A stretch of 64,000 nt of DNA, from IMG/VR virus record IMGVR_UViG_3300028800_000062, positions 62,001 through 126,000 of that record. The stretch is one strand, 5' to 3'. Of this stretch, positions 9,920-18,236 are shown piece by piece (the first letter of the stretch is position 1; the number at the start of each line of letters is the position of its first letter). The position numbers and the translations under genes are program-made. Origin of the DNA: a virus. The notes beneath the pieces are model-generated. The model ran no database searches and was not told the DNA's origin. It saw nothing but the letters and a program-made list of their open reading frames with translations.

Positions 9920-12900
9920 ATGAGCCTTTTACTGAGTGACACGCCCGGAGAAAACGACGGCGGCTATTTCCGCATTGGCGATGTGATCTTAAGGATTCCA
10001 CCGGAGTCCATATCCACCAACAAGGTCACGGATAACGAAGAGGTGTCTACCTTACGTGCCAAGTACCCCATGTACGTCAAAGATGGTCATTCGCGCTGGG
10101 ATGTGACTGTGACCTGGAAGGCTTTGGTCACTAACGACGGAGGCACTCCGGATTACACTCAGTGGGTTTCGCTGCAGCGGATTCTGGCCATGTTCAAAGC
10201 CGCACCGTTTGTGCAGGTGGAGAGCGGGCACCTTCGGCAACTGGTGATGGCGGATCCTGAATTAGACCGGGCCGACCGGACTGCCCGCATGGCTTTCGCG
10301 TTGCGCCAGCTTCGAGTGGACACTCTCCCTGATATTCCACAGGGTCTACAGTGCACCCTGACTATGAGCTGGTTCAATTACCTGCCCTATTCGACGGATT
10401 TCGGATATTTAGACCCCAATGGCCAGCCGGAAGACGCCACCCAATACACCCAGTTCACCGACTATATCGATACCTGGTTGAGCGAGAACCTGCAGGGGCC
10501 TCCGGATCCATTTGACGGCCGGCCGGATCTCTCGAAGAAGTTCGGCTATCCGGACCTATCATTGTGGAACCAGCAAACCCCCGGTACAGTAAAGTTGCAT
10601 TGGCGCCAGTATTGTGTGGTTCCTATCGACGACCAGACCGCACCATCAGCTTCAGCTCCAGCGGCGCCTTCTCAGCCAACCGGTATTCCCAGCTCCAAAC
10701 TGTCTTCCGGACCTGCTGATATTCGTGCGAAGATCACCCAGGCGGCACAAGCCCAGGGAGTGGATCCGGCGTTGGCCCTCGCTGTTGCCTACCACGAGAG
10801 CCGCTTCAATCCCACCGCCAAGAATCCGAACAGCAGCGCTTATGGGGTATTTCAAATCATTCCCCGCTGGCATCCGGAGATCAATCAGTATCCCAACAAA
10901 GGCGTGCAGGACGTCGACTCCAACATTCAGGTGGGAGTTGGGTATTTGAAACAGTGCCTCAACCACTACAACGGAAACCAGAAAGAAGCCTTGTGGGCCT
11001 ACAACCAGGGAGAGGGCGCTGTAGATAACTTCCTGCGCGGTAAGACCTCCGCTTTACCCAATGGGACCGTTCAGTATGCGGACGCCGTCCTGCAGATGGC
11101 CTACCAGGGAACTCCCCAAGTAAAGAGCACGCCGGTGGCGGATGCATCGCCGCTGAAGTCTGCGGCACCTGTACAGGCGGCCGCGCCCAGCACGGATACT
11201 TGGCCGGAGCCGGTAGAAACCAAGGTTAACAACCTGATTGCTAAGGGCTGGTGGGCAGATCACAACACGGAGCGGGCCGTATTCCTGTACAAACCGCATC
11301 AGATCGAGTTTCAGGATGAGGAACACGGCGGCGGTCCCAACCTGGATTGCTGTTACCCGGTACAGATATCCGTGGTATTCGTCAACAAGATTGCCGTGCA
11401 GCCGCTGCGCGGTTATCAGTATCCGGTGATGCAACACCTGGGCCCGGCCGGGACTATGATTTCGGTAGGATTTCTCTCCAACGCCCTGCCGGCGGGCGAT
11501 TCCGAACCGGTACACTCCGGGCCGGCTAAGATGGCAGGCATGTGCTCTGCACTCGAAGATCAGTTCCATAGGCTGCAGGGGGAGTGGCGCTCGATTTATG
11601 CTATCCACCGCATGCAGGCTGTGATCGTCGAGAACCAGGTTCTGAACGCGCTGGGTATCTACGGCACCCTGGTCAACAACTTCAATAGTGAGACGCTGCC
11701 AGAGTCGGCTTCCCTGGCGCAGGCGGCCCTGAGCCTGGTGCAGTACGAGAATGTATTCGAGGAGATCGGATCTTATAGGGTCAACGGGCTAACAGGGGCC
11801 AGTGCAGCCGTGTTGAACCAGATCATGACCGACGGCACCTTGGCCACGGCCAGCAAGGGTCCCGGGGGCGATGCTTATAAACCGCTGACGCAGTATCAGT
11901 CCGATAAGCAATCGCAAAATCCCGCGCCGGTGATGCAGATGATGCAGGACAGCCGCTATCAGACACCGGTAGTTCCCATGCCGGTAAAGCTGACTGCCGA
12001 TCAGCAGCAGACGCTGGTTCAGGCCATTGCTTCGAACAAAACTCAGGCGTCCGCGAGCACCGCGGCAGACTCCACCCTGGTTGCCCAGAACATGGCAGGC
12101 GTGCCTACTTTCAACGCTTCAGGCACCAGTCTGACAGGCGGAGGGATTACGCAGGTGGATCCGGAGCTGGCCTCCCGCATTCAGTCCGGGTCTTTCTCAT
12201 ATAACGATTACTTCCAGTTTGTCCATTCGCCGGGGCTCTCCGGCAATGCGTCGATCCAGTCCCTCAATCAGAGCGTCAATCAGGTCATTGCCAACCAGGT
12301 GCCCGCCGACCAGGCGCCCATGACCAAGCTATACCAGTCGGTATTCGACTATCAGAGTAAGTACAACGCTGCCTTTGTGGCGGCCGTAGGTCAGATGCAG
12401 TTCGATCCAACAACTGCCAGTAAATTCACCAACGCGGTAAATCCCAACGGACCCGGAAGTGACGATGCGAATAAGAACCACGGATCCTACCGGGACCTGG
12501 GGCTGAAGACCCTGTCGCTGGGGAACGGACTGGACTTCAATCCAGGATACTATTTCACCAATAACGAGAAGAAGCAACGTCAGGCCTTGCGCGATCAGTT
12601 GACATACGCCGTGTCGGCTTCCAATGCTGCGCTGAGTTATTTCAACAAGGCGACCTCCAATGCCTCCTCGGCGCCGGCTGACAATTCGATACAAAACAGC
12701 GATTCGCAGAATCCCGCCGCGATGAACGTCAATACGGAGATGATTCTGGAGCGCACGGTGACCCCTTTCAAGTCCATGAAGCGGGCCTTTCCGACCTTCA
12801 AGCTGTTTCTGGTGGAAGAAGACAACACCGGACCTTTCTTCATGTTCGACAACTTCTACTGCTACTCCTCAGTGCTGAACATGGAAATCATCCGTTACCA

Positions 12901-15307
12901 GGACAAGCCGGATATGGCCGTGATTCAACTGACCAACCTGGCGAATCTACTATCGCACAAAGTGTTCGATTCGAGTGCGTCCGGCAAGCAGGAATACAAT
13001 TTGTCTAATCTGCAGGATGTACCTGGAAGCAGTGTAGGAGGGCCGGTAACCGGAGGCATGGGCGGCGCGGTGCAGGCGCGTAAGACGCCCGCCGGAGTGG
13101 TGCTTGAACAGGAAAAGATCCTGAATCTGTCCAAAGGCTATAATGCACAGGTGAAGGACGTCCCGCTGCAGTACTACCCCCTGCAGACTGGGGCCAAGAT
13201 CCAGATCCGCATGGGTTACACCAACAACCCGGATTTGCTCTATCCAGTATTCACTGGAAAAGTAACTCAGATCGAAGGCGAAGACATCCTGACCATCACC
13301 GCCCAGAGCTTCATGCTGGAGTTGATGGATAAGGATCACAATGAGCTGCGCAGCGACGGGTACTTTAATCTGAGCACGGTTTCCGAGACCATCCGCAACT
13401 GGGGCGTGCCTACGAAAGGGGCGGCCTACGGGGGTTGGACTTTCCTGCGGGATTCCGGAACTGCAGGGTGTGTCATGTCAGACGTGCTGAAGTGCAGCGG
13501 AGCCCGGCACTTTGGACACTGGCAGGTAAACCCGGTGCAGAAGAATACGCCGTTCATGCGCGGTTTCGGCTGGATTGAGTTGACGGCCGCGGCCGCCGGC
13601 GCCCTGGGCGCTTCCAAGATCCAGTCCGTAACGCAAGCCTTGCAGGACCGGAGAGATGAGAATATCCTCATTAACCAGCTGATCAGTACGGACGGCACCG
13701 TAGCCCAGCAGCGCATCAAGCGCGCCGATCAGTTTGAGAAGCCGGCGGAGATCTTCGCCTCGGTCTATGGGATTCCAGACGATCCTGAGATCACTCCCTG
13801 GACGATCCTGAGAGACATTTCCCGCCGATACCCGGAGTATCGTCTGCTGGAGCGGCCCTACGGGTTCCCCTACGGTTGCGACGGAACCCTGGTCTTTGCG
13901 CATCCGAACGACCTGTATATCACGCGTCCCAAGATGGCCAACAGCGCTGAAGCTACGGCCATGAACATCACCAATAACGGCAAGTTTGAAGATTGGTTCA
14001 CACCCGTGCAGCGCGCCAAGATAGTAGCCCTGCCCGGCATGAGCGACCTGGCCGCCGATGCCGCCCGTTATATTCTGATGAATGTCACCAACCCGTCCGG
14101 CAGTAAAGCCCCGGCCACGTCCAACCGGTATACGTCGGCGGAGCGTCTCGGGGAACAGACTGCCAGTTGGATCGATCAGGGAGGGTTGACCACTTTCAAT
14201 GCTATTTTGAACGGATATGCCGACTATGCCGCACAGAAGACGGCATTGTCTAAAGTGGTCCAGATCTTCGAGTTCGGCCTCGGCGACCTGCAGGGGCATG
14301 CTAATGACCTGCGCATGACGGTGAGAGCCATTCAGAACGACGCGATCAGCCACATCAACCTGCCGGCGGATCGGCAGAACAGCACAGCCTCGGACCCGTC
14401 TTCGCCCGCCTACCTGCAACCTGTGCGCAAATGGCACGTGATCAGCACCGACAATATCATCCACAACGGCATCACCATCAACGAGCAGATCTTCAACGCG
14501 GTGCGCATCAACAAGGACATTATCAAGGCCAATATTAACATTCCGGACTACTACACCCGGGTGCTCGACTGCAATAAGCTGATCATCGAGCCGGACCGTA
14601 ACCTGGGGGTTGCGGGAGGTCCCGGAACGCTCGAACGGGCCTACGCTCAGAGTTTCCTGCGCGAAGAGGTCGGTAAGATGTACCGGGGAGAGCTGGTAAT
14701 CACCGGCGTGCCGGAAATGGATCCGGGCGACGGGATTATGCTGTTGGATTCCACCACAGGTACCGCGGGCCCACTTGAGATCGAAAGCGTGATCCATTCC
14801 TTCGATCAAGAAATGGGGTATATCACGGTGGTCCGGCCGCGGGCCATGGTGGTGACTAATGAAGCCACCACGCTTGGCATTATTGCGGCCTTCAACAATC
14901 TGAACTTGTTTCAAGAGCTGGGCGCATTGGGACGGGACCTCTCTTCAACACCTCAGGCTGCTGCAGCCACTGCGGTAGGCGCCACAGCCGCTGTAACCAC
15001 AGCTGGTCTGGCGGTCTCCACAGCTGTGGCTGCGGGTGTATCGTTGACCGGCGTGGGATTGGCGGTGGTGGTCGGCATGTTGTTGACCTACGTCGTGTTG
15101 GCCGACATGAAGCAGGAATCTCTGCCGCTCATCGTGGCGCCGCTAAACCGTTATGGACGTCCCTGGGTGGGAGGCCTGAATGGATGGGCTCTCACGGATC
15201 TGCACACCTACGTGGAGAAGCGTTTCCAACAGTTCTGGAACTTCGAGATCGCGCCCACTTTGCAGGGATTCAAGAACCTCAAAGGCATCGTCGACAGCTA
15301 CACCTAG
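9920..15307 (+). CDS. Giant tail hub / virion-associated lytic transglycosylase
   Basis: 1795 residues, ATG 9920; only a weak ribosome site is visible. Residues about 255-375 form a soluble lytic transglycosylase domain: catalytic Glu293 in AYHESRFNP, then AYGVFQIIP and ALWAYNQG, the classic order. The N-terminus (RIGDVILRIPP...) and the segments around LYPVFTGKVTQIEGEDIL (about 1108) and the C-terminal PGDGIMLLDS look like phage tail-hub/baseplate protein. A hydrophobic stretch lies near residues 1680-1730 (AVGATAAVTTAGLAVSTAVA and VVGMLLTYVVLA), consistent with membrane insertion during injection. Role: peptidoglycan cleavage as the tail crosses the envelope, probably together with delivery of the preceding giant protein. 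Confidence 0.75.
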   Translation: MSLLLSDTPGENDGGYFRIGDVILRIPPESISTNKVTDNEEVSTLRAKYPMYVKDGHSRWDVTVTWKALVTNDGGTPDYTQWVSLQRILAMFKAAPFVQVESGHLRQLVMADPELDRADRTARMAFALRQLRVDTLPDIPQGLQCTLTMSWFNYLPYSTDFGYLDPNGQPEDATQYTQFTDYIDTWLSENLQGPPDPFDGRPDLSKKFGYPDLSLWNQQTPGTVKLHWRQYCVVPIDDQTAPSASAPAAPSQPTGIPSSKLSSGPADIRAKITQAAQAQGVDPALALAVAYHESRFNPTAKNPNSSAYGVFQIIPRWHPEINQYPNKGVQDVDSNIQVGVGYLKQCLNHYNGNQKEALWAYNQGEGAVDNFLRGKTSALPNGTVQYADAVLQMAYQGTPQVKSTPVADASPLKSAAPVQAAAPSTDTWPEPVETKVNNLIAKGWWADHNTERAVFLYKPHQIEFQDEEHGGGPNLDCCYPVQISVVFVNKIAVQPLRGYQYPVMQHLGPAGTMISVGFLSNALPAGDSEPVHSGPAKMAGMCSALEDQFHRLQGEWRSIYAIHRMQAVIVENQVLNALGIYGTLVNNFNSETLPESASLAQAALSLVQYENVFEEIGSYRVNGLTGASAAVLNQIMTDGTLATASKGPGGDAYKPLTQYQSDKQSQNPAPVMQMMQDSRYQTPVVPMPVKLTADQQQTLVQAIASNKTQASASTAADSTLVAQNMAGVPTFNASGTSLTGGGITQVDPELASRIQSGSFSYNDYFQFVHSPGLSGNASIQSLNQSVNQVIANQVPADQAPMTKLYQSVFDYQSKYNAAFVAAVGQMQFDPTTASKFTNAVNPNGPGSDDANKNHGSYRDLGLKTLSLGNGLDFNPGYYFTNNEKKQRQALRDQLTYAVSASNAALSYFNKATSNASSAPADNSIQNSDSQNPAAMNVNTEMILERTVTPFKSMKRAFPTFKLFLVEEDNTGPFFMFDNFYCYSSVLNMEIIRYQDKPDMAVIQLTNLANLLSHKVFDSSASGKQEYNLSNLQDVPGSSVGGPVTGGMGGAVQARKTPAGVVLEQEKILNLSKGYNAQVKDVPLQYYPLQTGAKIQIRMGYTNNPDLLYPVFTGKVTQIEGEDILTITAQSFMLELMDKDHNELRSDGYFNLSTVSETIRNWGVPTKGAAYGGWTFLRDSGTAGCVMSDVLKCSGARHFGHWQVNPVQKNTPFMRGFGWIELTAAAAGALGASKIQSVTQALQDRRDENILINQLISTDGTVAQQRIKRADQFEKPAEIFASVYGIPDDPEITPWTILRDISRRYPEYRLLERPYGFPYGCDGTLVFAHPNDLYITRPKMANSAEATAMNITNNGKFEDWFTPVQRAKIVALPGMSDLAADAARYILMNVTNPSGSKAPATSNRYTSAERLGEQTASWIDQGGLTTFNAILNGYADYAAQKTALSKVVQIFEFGLGDLQGHANDLRMTVRAIQNDAISHINLPADRQNSTASDPSSPAYLQPVRKWHVISTDNIIHNGITINEQIFNAVRINKDIIKANINIPDYYTRVLDCNKLIIEPDRNLGVAGGPGTLERAYAQSFLREEVGKMYRGELVITGVPEMDPGDGIMLLDSTTGTAGPLEIESVIHSFDQEMGYITVVRPRAMVVTNEATTLGIIAAFNNLNLFQELGALGRDLSSTPQAAAATAVGATAAVTTAGLAVSTAVAAGVSLTGVGLAVVVGMLLTYVVLADMKQESLPLIVAPLNRYGRPWVGGLNGWALTDLHTYVEKRFQQFWNFEIAPTLQGFKNLKGIVDSYT

Positions 15308-15329
15308 TAGCTATACTAGCAATGGGTGA

Positions 15330-15920
15330 GTGCCCAAGCCGGAGCTTTCCACATTCAAGGCTGTAATCTCACCCTGTTCGACGTGTACGAACTATAATAC
15401 CGACGCCTCTACGGGTCTGCCGCTGTGTCCTCGGAGATTCTGGCTCGAGCAGAAGAAGGCCGCCGACGCTGGCGGGAACTGCGCGACGCCTCCAGACTAC
15501 CTGCTGGAGTCCGGGACGGAGCAACAGGACCAATATTCCAACCCGGTTTATTCCCAGAACACCAGCAGTGTGATTGTCTGGGTGGCGGCCCTGTTTGAGA
15601 ACTTGCAGACCCTGCAGTCCGATGGCAGCCCTCTGACTGGCAGCATTCTGGATCCCGGGTTCGACACCAAATATATCCGCTGCCGGGACCTTCCGGTGCA
15701 TCCGGACGAGAGCTGGGCAGGCATGATCCACCGCGGGACTTGGAAGGAAATGGACCAGTTGATCGTGCATCCCATGTCTACCGAGAACCAGCAACAGAGC
15801 GGTGTTTTGAACGACAGCCCCTCCGACCTGCAGTTTGGCGGCGTGGCGCGTAAGACGAACTTTGCCTTTAACTTCAATCTGGTGTCGCCCACCAGCGACA
15901 GGATTTGCTCCGGAACCTAA
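15330..15920 (+). CDS. Hypothetical protein with N-terminal Cys cluster
   Basis: 196 residues from GTG 15330; no in-frame ATG lies nearby. The N-terminus has CSTCTNY and LCPRRF, a possible metal site or disulfide pair. The remainder is a mixed soluble protein without membrane segments. It follows the tail hub by 22 bases and precedes another small protein by 4 bases, so a baseplate or tail accessory role is likely from position alone. Family not recognised. Confidence 0.65.
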   Translation: MPKPELSTFKAVISPCSTCTNYNTDASTGLPLCPRRFWLEQKKAADAGGNCATPPDYLLESGTEQQDQYSNPVYSQNTSSVIVWVAALFENLQTLQSDGSPLTGSILDPGFDTKYIRCRDLPVHPDESWAGMIHRGTWKEMDQLIVHPMSTENQQQSGVLNDSPSDLQFGGVARKTNFAFNFNLVSPTSDRICSGT

Positions 15921-15924
15921 AGCC

Positions 15925-16287
15925 ATGCTGGTACCCCGCAATAGTAATGTGGATCTCATTACACCCGCCAACACGCCGCGCCTTTTGCACGCTGGCGAGG
16001 AGTGGTTGGGCTCAGACTACCCGCATGTACTCGTCCAGGACAGTTCGCTGCGGTTGATGGGCAGCCTGACCAAAGGCGTTTCGATAGACCCGGACTTTGG
16101 AGTCACACTACAAGGCCCTGTCAGCATTCCGGAGTCGCCGGATCACATCCAGATCTCGACTTACTGGGCCATGAACCCCATGTTGCTAGCCTCCATCGGA
16201 TCGAGCGCCTGTATGCCCATACCTCCGCTGGTACCCAATACCCCGGCCGTCTTGGACGGCAGCTCGGATATGGGAGGGTTGTTTTGA
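15925..16287 (+). CDS. Hypothetical tail-region protein
   Basis: 120 residues from ATG 15925 (MLVPRNSNVDLI). The frame is open further upstream but that part overlaps the previous gene out of frame, so the internal ATG is preferred. The protein is acidic, Pro-rich at the C-terminus and without membrane segments. It lies between the tail hub and small Cys-rich or secreted proteins. Its stop overlaps the TTG start of the next gene. Function unknown. Confidence 0.6.
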   Translation: MLVPRNSNVDLITPANTPRLLHAGEEWLGSDYPHVLVQDSSLRLMGSLTKGVSIDPDFGVTLQGPVSIPESPDHIQISTYWAMNPMLLASIGSSACMPIPPLVPNTPAVLDGSSDMGGLF

Positions 16288-16448
16288 GCACTTGCACCAA
16301 CTCGTGCAAACTGCGTGAAGCCCAGCAACAGAAGGACAGTGCGTGTCCTTGCAGGACCTGCCCTTACTTGTTGGAGATGCTTTCCCGCTTGGATCTATAT
16401 GCGGCCGCGAATGTGGTCCGTGAGGCTGTCAAGCATAGCAACGATTGA
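16284..16448 (+). CDS. Small Cys-rich protein, possible zinc binder
   Basis: 54 residues from TTG 16284, overlapping the previous stop (TTGA) and preceded by GGGAGGG at 16272-16278, which decides this start. It has CTNSC near the N-terminus and CPCRTC in the middle, five cysteines in a short span, followed by an amphipathic helix. A small zinc-binding protein or a disulfide-bonded peptide are both possible. Translationally coupled to its neighbours. Confidence 0.6.
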   Translation: MSTCTNSCKLREAQQQKDSACPCRTCPYLLEMLSRLDLYAAANVVREAVKHSND

Positions 16449-16455
16449 GGAGAAG

Positions 16456-16998
16456 ATGATGCGTTTTCTATTAGTTGGAATCGTAGGTCTGCTGTTCGCT
16501 TTTAGCGTAATGGCGGCGCCGGCGCAGCCTCCGGCTGTAGTGGCTGTGTACGGTTATGATGCCAGCAACAATCTGCTCTACATCTGCCAGGCGTCGCAGC
16601 TAGGCACACCTGCGCTCACTTGGGCCATAGGCGGTCAGTTGAGCAGCCTGGCAGTTACTGCCAACGTGGCTACCGCCACTTTCTCTTCGGCGCCCGGCTT
16701 ATACCCTGGAGCTTTGTTGAACGTGGTGGGAGCCGGATCTCTGAACGGCTATTATCCCGTTAGTACCGTCAGTGGAAGCACGGTCACCTTTTCCACTCCA
16801 GCTGTGACATCTGGGACATACTCTTACGCCGGAGTGCAGATTGTCAGTTCCGCACCCCTGCTTACGGCACCCGTCTGGAGTATCCAGAAGTTCACGTGGT
16901 CTGCCACCGGACTACTGCAGACCAGTTATTGGGTGACGCTTCCTTTAAGCGATGGCATTTATGCCACCCAGCCCTGTACCAACGCGCTGTTGTATTGA
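16456..16998 (+). CDS. Small secreted protein
   Basis: 180 residues from ATG 16456 (or 16459), preceded by GAGGAG at 16447-16452. The first 25 residues form a Sec signal peptide (MRFLLVGIVGLLFAFSVMAA). The mature part is rich in Thr, Ser, Val and Ala in alternating patterns, suggesting beta structure as in fibre tips or immunoglobulin-like domains. No catalytic motif seen. It lies in the run of secreted proteins before the gp25-like baseplate gene. Confidence 0.68.
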   Translation: MMRFLLVGIVGLLFAFSVMAAPAQPPAVVAVYGYDASNNLLYICQASQLGTPALTWAIGGQLSSLAVTANVATATFSSAPGLYPGALLNVVGAGSLNGYYPVSTVSGSTVTFSTPAVTSGTYSYAGVQIVSSAPLLTAPVWSIQKFTWSATGLLQTSYWVTLPLSDGIYATQPCTNALLY

Positions 16999-17007
16999 GA
17001 GGTGGCT

Positions 17008-17772
17008 ATGCGAACAGTTCTTATCTTTCTAGCGGTATGTGGTGCAGCATTTGCGCAGTGCGGTCCGAACGGCAAAGCAATCCCTAATCCGTTCGGCTCT
17101 ACGCCGGCTCTCATCTGCACCGGTGTCAGTTCCACCGCGGGGAGCGGCAGTCCATTCGTCATGGGGACGGTCTACTCCGGAGCTGCTACTTTCGGCGCTT
17201 CCATTCCGGACGGTGTTTGTTCCACCACGTCCTATACGGCATCCGGCCTGGTGGCTGGCACGACTTTAGTCGGCAACTGGGCCAATGCGCCCGCGGGAAC
17301 CTTTGGAACGGTGTCCTCATCCACCAACACTGTCAATGTCAACCTGTGCAACTTGTCGGGCGGGAGTCTGACTCCGTCTTTTTCCATGAGCGTGGTGACA
17401 GCATCAAGTGCCAGCGGGGTGGTCACTCCTTCGCCCTATACCTCCGTAACAGACGCTTCTCCGGTGTCCTGGAATCTCGGCAGCGCCATCGTGACCAATG
17501 CATCGATTACCTTGAGTCACACCACCGGCACGCGCGCCCTCAATCTATCGAACGCGGTAGCAGGAGGCCTGTACACTCTGGTGGTTACAGAGGATGCCAC
17601 AGGCGGCGCCGCTTTAACCGGAGGCACCGGTTGCACCTGGGTTATTCAAGGTGGCACCGGGAACCACATCTTTCCCCTCACCACCACAGCGTCCGCCAAG
17701 AACCTGATCACGGTGAACTTCGACGGCACTAGTTGCTGGACAACGGTAAGGGCCGGCTTCACCGGAATGTAA
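17008..17772 (+). CDS. Secreted beta-rich protein sharing a domain with the neighbouring fibre
   Basis: 254 residues from ATG 17008 with GAGAGG upstream. Signal peptide MRTVLIFLAVCGAAFA, cleavage before Q. Residues about 52-131 (FGASIPDGVC...NWANAPAGT...VNLCNLSG) resemble residues about 496-576 of the 1045-residue fibre at 18233, so the two are paralogous modules. The C-terminus (about 160-254) carries TRALNLSNAVAGGLYTLVV and looks like a separate beta-sandwich. Probably a fibre accessory or surface-exposed secreted protein. Confidence 0.7.
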   Translation: MRTVLIFLAVCGAAFAQCGPNGKAIPNPFGSTPALICTGVSSTAGSGSPFVMGTVYSGAATFGASIPDGVCSTTSYTASGLVAGTTLVGNWANAPAGTFGTVSSSTNTVNVNLCNLSGGSLTPSFSMSVVTASSASGVVTPSPYTSVTDASPVSWNLGSAIVTNASITLSHTTGTRALNLSNAVAGGLYTLVVTEDATGGAALTGGTGCTWVIQGGTGNHIFPLTTTASAKNLITVNFDGTSCWTTVRAGFTGM

Positions 17773-17783
17773 AGGCTGAGAGA

Positions 17784-18236
17784 ATGCTAGAAGACTTCGG
17801 TTGGACCTCACGCGGCGGTTTGATGCTGGACGGCTCAGGCGATATTGCCATGACCGCGGTTGATGGCGCAGATAGTCTGATTTCCATGGTGCGCACCCGG
17901 GTCAAGGCGGAATTACGCGCCTGGAAGCTGTATACCATCGGAGCCGATCTGCAGAACCGGGTGGGTGATCTGATGGGACCGGAACTGGAGATTGCCATCC
18001 AGCGCCAGGTAACGCGCGCTCTCACCGCGGATAATCTATTGCCTGCCGGCTCATTCCAGGTACAGACCCTACCGGACCTCAACCGGATGTATGTGCTGGT
18101 ATATATCGGACAGACTCTGATTACCAGCGTGACTTTGAGTCAGCCGCAAACGTCCCCATCCACAACTTCCATGGCGGTCAACACGCCGATTCCCGGCAGC
18201 GCTATTCCAGGCGTCGCCATCCCAGGACTCTCATGA
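17784..18236 (+). CDS. Baseplate wedge protein, W/gp25/XkdS-like
   Basis: 150 residues from ATG 17784, preceded by GAGAG. The layout matches small baseplate proteins of the W/gp25 family: a short N-terminal strand, a GDIAMTAVDGADSLISMV segment in the place of the family's conserved opening, then RTRVKAELRAWKLY and paired strands near the end. The Pro/Gly-rich C-terminus is an extra tail. In contractile-tail phages this protein starts sheath polymerisation. It is unusual here in being about 28 kb away from, and on the opposite strand to, baseplate J. Similarity is modest and judged by eye. Confidence 0.5.
   Translation: MLEDFGWTSRGGLMLDGSGDIAMTAVDGADSLISMVRTRVKAELRAWKLYTIGADLQNRVGDLMGPELEIAIQRQVTRALTADNLLPAGSFQVQTLPDLNRMYVLVYIGQTLITSVTLSQPQTSPSTTSMAVNTPIPGSAIPGVAIPGLS

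Noticed and set aside
13478-14914. Long minus-strand open frame of 478 codons
   Set aside because: It lies wholly inside the tail hub gene on the other strand, has a His/Arg/Gly-rich shadow composition and no domain pattern.
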